From the NCBI RefSeq assembly GCF_000275865.1, contig NZ_CM001555.1:1285521-1349520 (forward strand): DNA of 64,000 bases, read 5' to 3'. The notes beneath the pieces were generated by a model. The model had not been told where the DNA came from and searched no databases. It was given only the letters and a program-made list of their open reading frames with translations. Below are positions 53,910-62,157 of the stretch, one piece after another (the stretch's first letter is position 1; every line of letters begins with the position of its first letter). The DNA comes from Methanofollis liminatans DSM 4140. GTDB lineage: Archaea; Halobacteriota; Methanomicrobia; Methanomicrobiales; Methanofollaceae. A program made the translations under genes and the position numbers.

Positions 53910-53934
53910 TATTCTCAAGAATAGAGGATCTATT

Positions 53935-54240
53935 ATGCCGGAATTTACCAATCCGTTCTCCGGGAACGCATACAACAGGAAACTGACCGACATGGAACTC
54001 GTGCGGGCAATCAGGTTCCAGATCGCCGCCGAATACGAAGCGGTCCAGATCTACCAGCAGCTCGCCGAATCGATCGACAACGAGCTCGCAAAGGAAGTCC
54101 TCTACGACATCGCAGAGGAGGAACTCGTCCACGCCGGAGAGTTTCTCAGGCTCCTGAAGGAACTCTACCCTGAAGAGGAGAAGTTCTACCAGGAAGGTGC
54201 AAAGGAAGTCGAAGAAGAGATTGAAAAAATGAAAAAGTAA
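53935..54240 (+). CDS. Small ferritin-like protein, EncFtn-type
   Basis: 101 aa. Two-helix ferritin-like core with ligand motifs ELVRAIRFQIAAEYEAVQIY and DIAEEELVHAGEFLRLLKEL, resembling encapsulin-associated ferritin, which assembles from half-bundles. An acidic C-terminal helix follows. No encapsulin gene is in the window. Iron oxidation or storage is likely. Start at ATG 53935; the in-frame extension upstream runs through the promoter and is rejected. Confidence 0.8.
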   Translation: MPEFTNPFSGNAYNRKLTDMELVRAIRFQIAAEYEAVQIYQQLAESIDNELAKEVLYDIAEEELVHAGEFLRLLKELYPEEEKFYQEGAKEVEEEIEKMKK

Positions 54241-54262
54241 TTTTTCCCATCACTTTTTTTCA
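54241..54262 (+). terminator. T-rich terminator after the ferritin-like gene
   Basis: Two T-runs (TTTTT and TTTTTTT) directly after the stop codon, as in archaeal intrinsic termination. It also covers the end of the convergent gene. Confidence 0.5.
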
Positions 54263-55780
54263 CGCCCGGTGAGAGTAGTGCTCGATCTCACCATAGGGTA
54301 TGAGTTTTCCATCCTCGATCACGGAGACCGCACCGTGGCCGCCGCAGATCAGGCAGCGCCTGCCGGTACCGGCAAAGGCGGCGTCCACGCCGGCGGCGAG
54401 GTCCTGGAGAGCGCGGCGTTCCTGCCGCGCCACCCCGGAGTCGACGTTGACCGAGGTGACCAGGAAATCGGCAAGAGAGTTATATTTCTTCCGCGCCTCG
54501 GTGAGGCTGCCGAAGTTGATCACCGTGTCGCTGGTCATGAGCAGACCGGCCTCAGGGCAGAAGAGGTAGACGAGCCCATGAATATGCCCGCCCAGGGCCT
54601 CCAGCACCTCGAAGGTCAGGCCCCCGAACGAGAAGCGGCCGAGGACCGGGAAGATCCCCTGCCTCTCCCCTGAAGGTCTATCGAAGAGGGTGTAGTTCTC
54701 GGGCGGGTTGAACCTGGAGAAGAGGTTGATGATCGTGGTATAGACCACCTCCAGGATCGAGGACTCTGAGGGCGACCCGGTGGCGCGGTTCTGGCTCCTG
54801 ATGATCGCCTCGGTCCCCCGGTGCATGAAGGCCGGTACGTCGTAGAACCCGCCGGCGCCGCAGTGGTCGGCATCGGCGTGGGTGATGATGATCCGCTTCA
54901 GCCTGGTGCCGTCGCCGATGCCGTAGTGGCGGAACATCTCGATCACGTCTGGATAGTAGATGCCGTAGCCGGTGTCCACCATCATCGCCTCGTCCGGCGT
55001 CTCGAAGAGGAAGATGTTCCCGCCGCCGGGGAGCTGGAAGCAGAATAGGGTCATCCCGGGCGTGACCTCGATCCGCTGGACGTCGGCATAGAAACCCTCG
55101 CCCGAGGTCCGGTTCAGCGTATCCCCGACCTCGATGATGCTCGCGAAGACCTGCAGGGGGTCTTCGCCCCGGTTTGTCAGCTCCTGGACGATGTGGTTGA
55201 TCTCCTGGAGGAGGCCGAGGAGGAAGGGGTCCTCAGCCGACCCGATCATGGTTCGCAGACGCTGGGCGAAGCAGATGTAAAAGACCGTCTCGTCGAGGGT
55301 GTTGCCCGTGGTGTCGTAGTCCAGGATCTCGAGGGGGTAGCGCGACTTCAGGGCGTTGAGGAGGGTCTCGACCTTCCCGCTCTCCTCGAGGCTGAGGCTG
55401 ACCGTGAGGCGGTCGGGGTGCTTTCCCGCGTCGTCGAAGTCAATATGGGCGATGTTCGCCCCGGCCTCTGTCGTCAGGGCGAGAAAGTCCGAGAGGGCTC
55501 CCGGCGTGTGCGGGAGGTGGGCGTGGAACTTGAGGAAACTGATCGCGGGGAGATTGGTCTGGAGGTAGCCGATGGCCGAGAGTTCGTACTGCACGGCGAT
55601 ATAGTCCTGGGGCAGGGCCGTGACCTCAAAGAAGACCGTCGAGGGGTCGATGCACCGACTGAACTGGATCCGGTTGATATTGCCGCCATAGCGTTTGATG
55701 ATCTCTGCCGCACGCTGGAGGGAGCCCGGGCGGTCGGGCATGCGTGCAATGAAGGAGTATTTCTCTTCCTGTGACTCCAT
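54260..55780 (-). CDS. Two ACT-like domains fused to a metallo-beta-lactamase domain
   Basis: 506 aa. N-terminal ACT domain (ARMPDRPGSLQRAAEIIKRY) and a second one (HTPGALSDFLALTTEAGANI), which usually bind amino acids as regulators. The C-terminal half is an MBL-fold hydrolase with HADADHCGAGG (metal site) and GHIHGLVYLF and SDTVINFG. A histidine near the end (GGHGAVSV) completes the site. The substrate is unknown. Ligand-controlled hydrolase is inferred from architecture. Confidence 0.8.
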   Translation of the reverse strand: MESQEEKYSFIARMPDRPGSLQRAAEIIKRYGGNINRIQFSRCIDPSTVFFEVTALPQDYIAVQYELSAIGYLQTNLPAISFLKFHAHLPHTPGALSDFLALTTEAGANIAHIDFDDAGKHPDRLTVSLSLEESGKVETLLNALKSRYPLEILDYDTTGNTLDETVFYICFAQRLRTMIGSAEDPFLLGLLQEINHIVQELTNRGEDPLQVFASIIEVGDTLNRTSGEGFYADVQRIEVTPGMTLFCFQLPGGGNIFLFETPDEAMMVDTGYGIYYPDVIEMFRHYGIGDGTRLKRIIITHADADHCGAGGFYDVPAFMHRGTEAIIRSQNRATGSPSESSILEVVYTTIINLFSRFNPPENYTLFDRPSGERQGIFPVLGRFSFGGLTFEVLEALGGHIHGLVYLFCPEAGLLMTSDTVINFGSLTEARKKYNSLADFLVTSVNVDSGVARQERRALQDLAAGVDAAFAGTGRRCLICGGHGAVSVIEDGKLIPYGEIEHYSHRA

Positions 55781-55826
55781 AGGCGGTTTAGCGTTGGACA
55801 GACGCCCTCATATAGTTCGTGATGGT

Positions 55827-56558
55827 TCAGGCAGGAACGAGGACGTAGAGGGCGAACCCCATGTACTCGGGGCCGTAGCCCGCATACTCGTCCTGGATCC
55901 GGTGGAGGTACTCCCGCACCTCGTCAGTTTGGGGATCGTCCGGGTGCTCCTCGATCCACTGGAGGAGCCCGCCCCAGTTCGAGGACTCGTAGGCGTCCCA
56001 GTCCTCGGGCGATGCCCTGAAGACGCCCCTGACCTCGAAACCCGCCTCTCGCGCCGCGGAGAAGATCTCGTACTCGGTGAGCACCTCGGGCCACTCGCGC
56101 GAGAACGATGGCGGGACCGCTTCTTTTGCCCAGTAGCGCTCGCCGATGAGGATTCTTCCCACAGGAGTGAGCCATGCTGTCATGGCGGCGAGGGCCGGGG
56201 CAAAGCCGCCCCAGATGTGGGACGAACCAACGCAGGCCGCAAGGTCGTACGCCCGGTCGGGCGTCTCGTCCAGGAGGTCGGCGCAGGAGATCTCGATCTC
56301 TCCGGCGAGGCCGGCGCCCCTGAGGGTCTCTTCTGCCCGCGCGCAGGCATCTTCCCTGATATCGATGCCGCGGCCCATGATCCCGAACCGCTCTCCGAAG
56401 AGGGCGAGGACGGCGGCGTAGCCGCACCCGAACTCGATCACCTGCTCCCCGGCCTTCAGGCGGGCCATCTCCCCGGCCATGACCACCTTCTTGGGCGTCG
56501 TCGGGTTCATGATCGCCCTGTTTCTGGTGGAGATCGAGATGAGGTCGAAGTAATCCAT
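55827..56558 (-). CDS. SAM-dependent methyltransferase
   Basis: 243 aa. SAM motif I is VIEFGCGYAAVLALFGE, then GRGIDIREDACARAEE (motif II, acidic residue) and YDLAACVGSSHIWGG. Class I fold, substrate unknown. Start chosen at ATG 56558 (DYFDLISISTRNRAIMNPTT); the longer frame upstream overlaps a well-supported small gene and is rejected. No clear ribosome site, so possibly leaderless. Confidence 0.8.
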   Translation of the reverse strand: MDYFDLISISTRNRAIMNPTTPKKVVMAGEMARLKAGEQVIEFGCGYAAVLALFGERFGIMGRGIDIREDACARAEETLRGAGLAGEIEISCADLLDETPDRAYDLAACVGSSHIWGGFAPALAAMTAWLTPVGRILIGERYWAKEAVPPSFSREWPEVLTEYEIFSAAREAGFEVRGVFRASPEDWDAYESSNWGGLLQWIEEHPDDPQTDEVREYLHRIQDEYAGYGPEYMGFALYVLVPA

Positions 56559-56631
56559 GTGAAGAAGAAAGGATGGGGGCGGATATAGGTCATTCGAGTG
56601 AAAGAGGAAAATTGACGGGGGGGCCACCCCG

Positions 56632-56736
56632 TCAGAGTCTGTTCGACTTGGTGCTCTTCTTGACCGGCGCATTCTCCTTTGCGGCCGGAGCTGCCTTTCC
56701 CGCGGGTGAGGCTTTCTTCTGGTTTTCTTTCGACAT
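56632..56736 (-). CDS. 34-aa Lys/Ala-rich basic protein with a near-perfect ribosome binding site
   Basis: It begins MSKENQKKASPAGKAAP and ends KKSTKSNRL, with nine lysines, one arginine and no hydrophobic core. AAAGGAGGTGA, a near-perfect complement of 16S rRNA, lies five bases before the ATG, the best in the window. Too short for most gene finders. Composition resembles a disordered nucleic-acid-binding or tail-like peptide. Function unknown. Confidence 0.65.
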   Translation of the reverse strand: MSKENQKKASPAGKAAPAAKENAPVKKSTKSNRL

Positions 56737-56893
56737 AGAAGGTTCACCTCCTTTCCTGATCGGATGATCTCTGGGTCTGCAGGTCAGGGGATAAACCTAT
56801 CTCAGATATCTGGAAGATCCTGGATGTATGCCGGAATCCAGGCGATTTACAGGGGATTTATGGGCCGGTCAGGGGGGCCGGCGCACCGCCCCT

Positions 56894-57655
56894 TCAGGGT
56901 TCGATCTCGATCCCGATCGGGCAGTGGTCTGAGCCCATGACATCGGGGAGGATGAAGGCGTCCTGTACCGCTCCGGCGAGTTCGCTGCTCACGAAGAAGT
57001 AGTCGATCCGCCATCCGACGTTCCGGTCGCGGGCGCGGGTCTTTAAGTCCCAGTAGGTGTAGTGCCCACCCTCCGCGGTGAAGAAGCGGAAGGTGTCGAC
57101 GAGCCCGCTCTCGATCCAGAGGTCGAGGGCGGCGCGCTCTTCCGGGAGGAACCCGGAAATTTTCACGTTCTCTTTCGGGCGGGCGAGGTCGATCGCCTGG
57201 TGGGCGGTGTTCACGTCGCCGCAGACCACGACCGACCGCCCCTCCTCGTTCATGCCCCGGACAGAGGAGAGGAAGGCGTCGTAGAACGCCATCTTGTATG
57301 CAAGCCTCTCGGGCGAGGACTTGCCGTTCGGGAAGTAGATGTCGAAGAGGGTGAACGCCTGGTACTCGGCGATGATGATGCGCCCCTCGTCCCCGAACCT
57401 GCCGTCGAAGTCTCTTGTGATAGAAATGGGCTCTTCGCGGCTGAAGAGGGCGACGCCGCTGTAGCCTTTCCGCATCGCAGAGGAGAAGTAAGCGTGATAG
57501 CCTGGAGGGGAGCGGATCTCCGGGGGGATCTGGTCCTCCTGCGCCTTTGTCTCCTGGATGCAGAGAATGTCAGGAGACTCGTCACCGAACCATTTGCAGA
57601 ACCCTTTCTTGTGGACCGATCTGATCCCGTTCACGTTCCAGGAGAGGAGCCTCAT
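56894..57655 (-). CDS. xth: Exodeoxyribonuclease III / AP endonuclease
   Basis: 253 aa, standard length. Motifs: LLSWNVNGIRS (Asn), ILCIQETKA (catalytic Glu), GDVNTAH (Asp-x-Asn), GWRIDYFFVS and MGSDHCPIGIEI (Asp-His). Cuts DNA at abasic sites and removes 3' blocks, so it could process the products of the MutY-like glycosylase. Start at ATG 57655, giving MRLLSWNVNG; an upstream extension is unrelated. Confidence 0.93.
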   Translation of the reverse strand: MRLLSWNVNGIRSVHKKGFCKWFGDESPDILCIQETKAQEDQIPPEIRSPPGYHAYFSSAMRKGYSGVALFSREEPISITRDFDGRFGDEGRIIIAEYQAFTLFDIYFPNGKSSPERLAYKMAFYDAFLSSVRGMNEEGRSVVVCGDVNTAHQAIDLARPKENVKISGFLPEERAALDLWIESGLVDTFRFFTAEGGHYTYWDLKTRARDRNVGWRIDYFFVSSELAGAVQDAFILPDVMGSDHCPIGIEIEP

Positions 57656-57693
57656 CAGAAAGCGTGGGAGCGGGAGGGTAAAAAAGGAGGGGT

Positions 57694-58062
57694 TTAGAGT
57701 TTGACCCCGCGTTTTCTGAGCTCCTCGGATTTCTTCCGGGAGCACTCCTCGCACCTGAACTCCGGCTCTTTGTCGTCGGTTTTGTCGTAGTTCGGCGTCT
57801 TTACCAGGCGGTATCCCCGGCAGACCTTGCCGCAGTCGACGCAGGCGATGTTGTCCTTCACTTCCCACTGGGCGTCGAGCACTTTCGAGGTGAAGATGAA
57901 CCGGTCGACCCAGAAGAAGATGAGACCACCGATGAGGTTGGCGATGATCGTCGCCATCAGGGCGTCCATGGTGGAGAGGACGATGAGCACCCCGGCGAGG
58001 ATGGGGGTGGAAAGCTGCCACCTGACCAGGTAGAGCCCGTAACGCTTGAAATTTACATCCAT
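57694..58062 (-). CDS. Small membrane protein with a C-terminal zinc ribbon
   Basis: 122 aa. Two hydrophobic segments around residues 18-55 (ILAGVLIVLSTMDALMATII and LIGGLIFFWVDRFIF), then a basic stretch and CVDCGKVCRG...CEECSRKK, a four-cysteine zinc site at the end. GtrA-like membrane part. Function unknown. Divergent from the SET gene. Confidence 0.7.
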   Translation of the reverse strand: MDVNFKRYGLYLVRWQLSTPILAGVLIVLSTMDALMATIIANLIGGLIFFWVDRFIFTSKVLDAQWEVKDNIACVDCGKVCRGYRLVKTPNYDKTDDKEPEFRCEECSRKKSEELRKRGVKL

Positions 58063-58158
58063 ATATCAGTATAAAATTTCAGAGCCGGGATGATAAACGT
58101 GAGGATGGGAGCAGGCCGCCACCTTCATCTCCCTGGAGTGCGATCTCTCACTACTGCA

Positions 58159-58578
58159 ATGGAACCGGAAAAAGAACTCTGTATTGAGCGGCCGGCGATC
58201 TACGTCGGCCTCACCGCGGGGCGCGGCCGCGGCGTCTTTGCCGCACGGGCGTATGCGCCGGGCGAGGAGATCGAGGTCTGCCCGGTGATCGTCTGCGGCG
58301 GGACTGATGCGACGACACTCCTGGACCGGACCGAACTCTTCAACTATTATTTTGCCTGGGGGGAGGGGGACGAGGGGTGTGCGATCGCCCTGGGGTTCGG
58401 GTCGCTCTACAACCATTCCTACCGCCCGAACGCCGACCACGTGCGCGATTTCGTCACGGGGACGGTCACGGTCGCGGCGTGCCGCCCGATCGCGGCAGGC
58501 GAGGAGATCACGATCAACTACACGGGCGCGGTCGACTGCAGGGATCCGGTCTGGTTCGAGATGAGAGAAAAAGAGTGA
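58159..58578 (+). CDS. SET-domain protein
   Basis: 139 aa. SET marks: AGRGRGVFAARAYAPGEEIE, FGSLYNHSYRPNADHV (catalytic-site NHS) and GEEITINYTG. SET proteins methylate protein lysines; archaeal targets are little known. A TATA-like TATAAAATTT at 58070-58079 would start the message near 58097, which excludes the longest possible frame (58090). An ATG at 58105 is an alternative start to 58159. Confidence 0.85.
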   Translation: MEPEKELCIERPAIYVGLTAGRGRGVFAARAYAPGEEIEVCPVIVCGGTDATTLLDRTELFNYYFAWGEGDEGCAIALGFGSLYNHSYRPNADHVRDFVTGTVTVAACRPIAAGEEITINYTGAVDCRDPVWFEMREKE

Positions 58579-58582
58579 GAGT

Positions 58583-59056
58583 TTACGCCACAACCTCGGC
58601 CGTGATGATCTTGACCTCGGTGCGGGGCCGGTCCTGGCGGCCGGTCGGCACCTTGCCGATGGCGTCGACGACGTCCATGCCCGCGATCACCGCACCAAAG
58701 ACCGGGTGCTGGCGGTCGAGGTAGTTGTTGTCCACCAGGTTGATGAAGAACTGGGACCCCCCGGTGTTCGGGCCGGCGTTCGCCATCGAGATCGTGCCGC
58801 GGTCGTTCCGGTTGGAGGAGGAGAACTCGTCCCGGATCGCGTATCCGGGTCCGCCCGTGCCGGTGCCGGTCGGGTCGCCGCCCTGGATCATGAAGTTCGG
58901 GATGACGCGGTGGAAGATGACGCCGTTGTAAAAGCCGTCCTTCACGAGTTTTTCAAAGTTTCCTGCGGTGACTGGCATGTCGCCGTAGAGGTGCAGGGTG
59001 ACGTCTCCCATGGTGGTATGGAGGACGACCTTTGTTCCTTCTGGGTGTTTGTCCAT
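58583..59056 (-). CDS. Cyclophilin-type peptidyl-prolyl isomerase
   Basis: 157 aa single-domain cyclophilin: VIFHRVIPNFMIQGGDPTGT, the catalytic Arg and Phe-Met-Gln residues, and STANAGPNTGGSQFFI (here SMANAGPNTGGSQFFI), then VFGAVIAGMDVVDAI. No signal peptide, so cytoplasmic protein folding. Confidence 0.95.
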   Translation of the reverse strand: MDKHPEGTKVVLHTTMGDVTLHLYGDMPVTAGNFEKLVKDGFYNGVIFHRVIPNFMIQGGDPTGTGTGGPGYAIRDEFSSSNRNDRGTISMANAGPNTGGSQFFINLVDNNYLDRQHPVFGAVIAGMDVVDAIGKVPTGRQDRPRTEVKIITAEVVA

Positions 59057-59144
59057 GATGGATCCTCATGATCCATCGACGGTCTCCGTAATAGTCCTTC
59101 CCGGCCGCGGGTTTTTTGTGGGGGGCCGACAGAGAGGGCAGGGT

Positions 59145-59489
59145 ATGGGCACGAGTGGCGAAGAGGCCGACCGGCGGGCGGCCGAGCAGGAGATGATGAT
59201 TGCGGAGTTCCTCAAAAATCTCACCCACGAGCGCCCCGAGTACCGCTGGGGTGCTGCCGACGCCCTCGGCAGGATCGGCGACGAGCGTGCGGTCGAACCC
59301 CTGATTGCGGCGATGAAGGATCCCGACCCCCGCGTGCGGAAGAAGGCGGCCTGGGCCCTGGGGCAGATCGGCGACTCCCGTGGCCAGCGCCCCCTGCTGG
59401 AGGCGATCCGGGACGAGGACGACGATGTCAGGGAGATCGCCGCGGAGGCGTACGAGATCCTGAAAAAGAAGGTCTTTGGGGGCGGATAA
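59145..59489 (+). CDS. HEAT-repeat protein
   Basis: 114 aa with about two and a half HEAT/PBS-lyase repeats: GAADALGRIGDERAVEPLIA, KKAAWALGQIGDSRGQRPLL and VREIAAEAYEILKKK. A small protein-interaction scaffold. GAGGGCAGGGT lies before the ATG. It precedes mutS on the same strand by 58 bases; no functional link is proven. Confidence 0.8.
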   Translation: MGTSGEEADRRAAEQEMMIAEFLKNLTHERPEYRWGAADALGRIGDERAVEPLIAAMKDPDPRVRKKAAWALGQIGDSRGQRPLLEAIRDEDDDVREIAAEAYEILKKKVFGGG

Positions 59490-59547
59490 GGAGGAGCGGA
59501 TCCGACGAAAGAAACTCCTTTTAGCATGGCGGTGGACTTCATACAGA

Positions 59548-62157
59548 ATGATCGAGAAGATGACCCCGGCCATGCGGCAGTTCTATGCGATGAAGGAGAA
59601 ACATCCGGACTGCATCATTTTTTTCCGCATGGGCGACTTTTACGAGACATTCGGCGATGACGCAGGGGTCGTCTCACGGGAACTCGACATCGTGCTGACG
59701 GCACGCGGCAAAGACCAGGAGGGGGAGCGGATGCCCCTCGCCGGCGTCCCGTACCATGCGGCCGAGACCTATATCGCGCGCCTGGTCTCGAAGGGCTACC
59801 GTGTCGCCGTCTGCGAGCAGATCGAAGACCCGAAGAAGGCGAAGGGGATCGTCAAGCGCGACGTCGTGCGGGTGATCACGCCGGGCACGGTGATCGACGC
59901 CTCGATGATCGCCTCGCCCGGCGCCCGCTACCTGATGGCCCTCTGCCCTGACGGTCCGAAATTCGGGCTCGCATTCCTGGACATCTCGACGGGAGAATTT
60001 TTCGTGGAGGAGTGCGCCGGCGACCGGGACTTCTCCGGTATCCTCTCCGAGGTGGAGCGTTACCGCCCGCAGGAGTGCATCGTCGGCCCGCCCCTCCCGG
60101 ACGGCCTGGAGGGGCGCCTCGCCGACCTCGAGGTGCTCGTCACCCGGTTCCGCGAGGACGCCTTCTCAGAAAAAACGGCCCGCGACCTCCTCCTCGGCCA
60201 CTTCAAGACGCTCTCCCTCGACGGCTACGGCTGCGCCGAACTCGACGCCGCCGTCAGGGCGGCCGGAGCCGCCCTCGCCTATGCGACCGAGACGCAGTAC
60301 TCGGCCCTCTCCCACATCACCGGACTCTCGGTCAGGGCGCCGGCCGATCGGATGATGCTGGATGCGATCACCCTGCGAAACCTCGAGATCACCGAGACGA
60401 TCCGGGGCGAGGGGAAGGAGGGCACCCTCATCCATGTCCTCGACCGCACGAGGACGGCGATGGGAAGCCGGACCCTCCGCAGCCACCTGGTCAACCCCCT
60501 CATCTCGGCGGCGCGGATCGACGCCCGCCTCGACGCCGTCGAGTACCTCTGCCAGAATACGGCGGTGCGCACCGACCTGCGGGATCTCCTCAAACAGTGC
60601 GCCGACATCGAGCGGATCGCCGGGAGGATCGCCTACGGAAACGCCACGCCCCGCGACCTGGTCACCCTCGGCGCCTCGCTCGGGTGCGTCGCCGGGATCA
60701 GGGGCCTCTTCCCTGAAGAGGCGCCCGAGGAGATCACGGACGCCCTCGGCCGCCTCGGCGACTTCGCCGGGGTGATCGACCTCATCGACCGGGCGATCGC
60801 CGACGATCCCCCGGCCACCCTGAAGAACGGCGGGGCGATCAGGGAGGGATACAGCGCCGAACTCGACGAACTGCACCGGCTCTCGGGCTCGGGGCGGACC
60901 TGGATCGCCGAGTTCCAGCAGACAGAGCGGGAGCGGACCGGGATCAGGTCGCTGAAGGTGAAGTACAACCGCGTCTTCGGCTACACGATCGAGATCACAA
61001 AGCCGAACCTCCACCTGGTGCCCGACGACTACGACCGCCGGCAGACGACGGCCAACGGCGAGCGGTTCACGACGCCGGCCCTGAAGGAGAAGGAGGCCCT
61101 CATCGCCAGCGCCGACGAGCGTCTCCTCTCCCTTGAGGCCGAACTCTTTGCCAATCTCCTCGGAACGCTCGCCGCCTCGGTCGCTGCCTTCCAGGAGACC
61201 GCACGGGCGGTGGGCGTCCTCGACCTCCACGCCGCCCTCGCCGACGTCGCCCTCAGGAACGCCTACGTCCGCCCCGAACTGGACGACGGCCTCAAAACAG
61301 TCATCAGGGACGGGCGCCACCCGGTCGTCGAGGAGAAGACCGCCGGGACGTTCATCCCCAACGACACCCTCCTCGACAGCGAGGGCGACCAGATCCTCAT
61401 CATCACCGGGGCGAACATGGCCGGCAAGTCCACCTATATGCGGGCCGTCGCCCTGATCACCGTCATGGCCCAGATGGGGAGTTTCGTCCCGGCCTCCTAC
61501 GCCTCGATCGGCCTCGTGGACCGCGTCTTCACCCGCGTCGGGGCCTCGGACGACCTCTCGAGCGGGCGGAGCACCTTCATGGTCGAGATGCAGGAGCTCG
61601 CCAACATCCTCAACAACGTCACCGAACGGAGCCTCGTGATCCTGGACGAGATCGGGCGGGGGACCAGCACCATCGACGGGTATTCCATCGCAAAGGCCGT
61701 GCTCGAGTACCTCCACGGCACCAGAGGAAAAGGGCCGCGGACCCTCTTCGCCACGCACTTCCACCAGCTCATCGACGTGGAGGGCTCGTTGAAGCGCGTG
61801 AAAAACTACCATTTCGCCGTCAAGGAGACCGGGTCGGACGTGGTCTTCCTGCGAAAGATCATCCCCGGCGCCACCGACAAGAGTTACGGCATTCATGTCG
61901 CCCGCCTCGCGGGCGTGCCGGCGAAGGTGACCCAGCGGGCCGAGAAGATCCTTCAGGAGACCGCCGACGCCGTATCGTCGCCCGACGCGAAGGGGCGGCG
62001 CTACACCCAGATGCTCCTGATCAGCGACACCCCCGTGACGCGGCCGAGCCCGGTCGTCGAGGAGTTGAAAAAACTCGACCCCGACACCCTGACCCCGCGC
62101 ACCGCCCTCGAGAAGATCTATGACCTCAAACGGATTGCAGGGGAGGAGGGGCGATGA
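59548..62157 (+). CDS. mutS: DNA mismatch repair protein MutS
   Basis: 869 aa, typical MutS1 length. Mismatch-reading motif GDFYETFGDDA near residue 30 (Phe-x-Glu), the clamp and lever region, then Walker A ITGANMAGKSTYMRAV, SSGRSTFMVEMQELA and Walker B LVILDEIGRGTSTIDG. Start taken at ATG 59548 (IEKMTPAMRQFYAMKEKHPD). The stop overlaps the mutL start as ATGA, so the two are coupled. Bacterial-type MutS in methanogens is generally regarded as a transferred gene. Confidence 0.97.
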   Translation: MIEKMTPAMRQFYAMKEKHPDCIIFFRMGDFYETFGDDAGVVSRELDIVLTARGKDQEGERMPLAGVPYHAAETYIARLVSKGYRVAVCEQIEDPKKAKGIVKRDVVRVITPGTVIDASMIASPGARYLMALCPDGPKFGLAFLDISTGEFFVEECAGDRDFSGILSEVERYRPQECIVGPPLPDGLEGRLADLEVLVTRFREDAFSEKTARDLLLGHFKTLSLDGYGCAELDAAVRAAGAALAYATETQYSALSHITGLSVRAPADRMMLDAITLRNLEITETIRGEGKEGTLIHVLDRTRTAMGSRTLRSHLVNPLISAARIDARLDAVEYLCQNTAVRTDLRDLLKQCADIERIAGRIAYGNATPRDLVTLGASLGCVAGIRGLFPEEAPEEITDALGRLGDFAGVIDLIDRAIADDPPATLKNGGAIREGYSAELDELHRLSGSGRTWIAEFQQTERERTGIRSLKVKYNRVFGYTIEITKPNLHLVPDDYDRRQTTANGERFTTPALKEKEALIASADERLLSLEAELFANLLGTLAASVAAFQETARAVGVLDLHAALADVALRNAYVRPELDDGLKTVIRDGRHPVVEEKTAGTFIPNDTLLDSEGDQILIITGANMAGKSTYMRAVALITVMAQMGSFVPASYASIGLVDRVFTRVGASDDLSSGRSTFMVEMQELANILNNVTERSLVILDEIGRGTSTIDGYSIAKAVLEYLHGTRGKGPRTLFATHFHQLIDVEGSLKRVKNYHFAVKETGSDVVFLRKIIPGATDKSYGIHVARLAGVPAKVTQRAEKILQETADAVSSPDAKGRRYTQMLLISDTPVTRPSPVVEELKKLDPDTLTPRTALEKIYDLKRIAGEEGR

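Noticed and set aside
60166..61896. 576-codon open frame antisense to mutS
   Set aside because: Shadow frame caused by high GC; the plus strand codes an unmistakable MutS.
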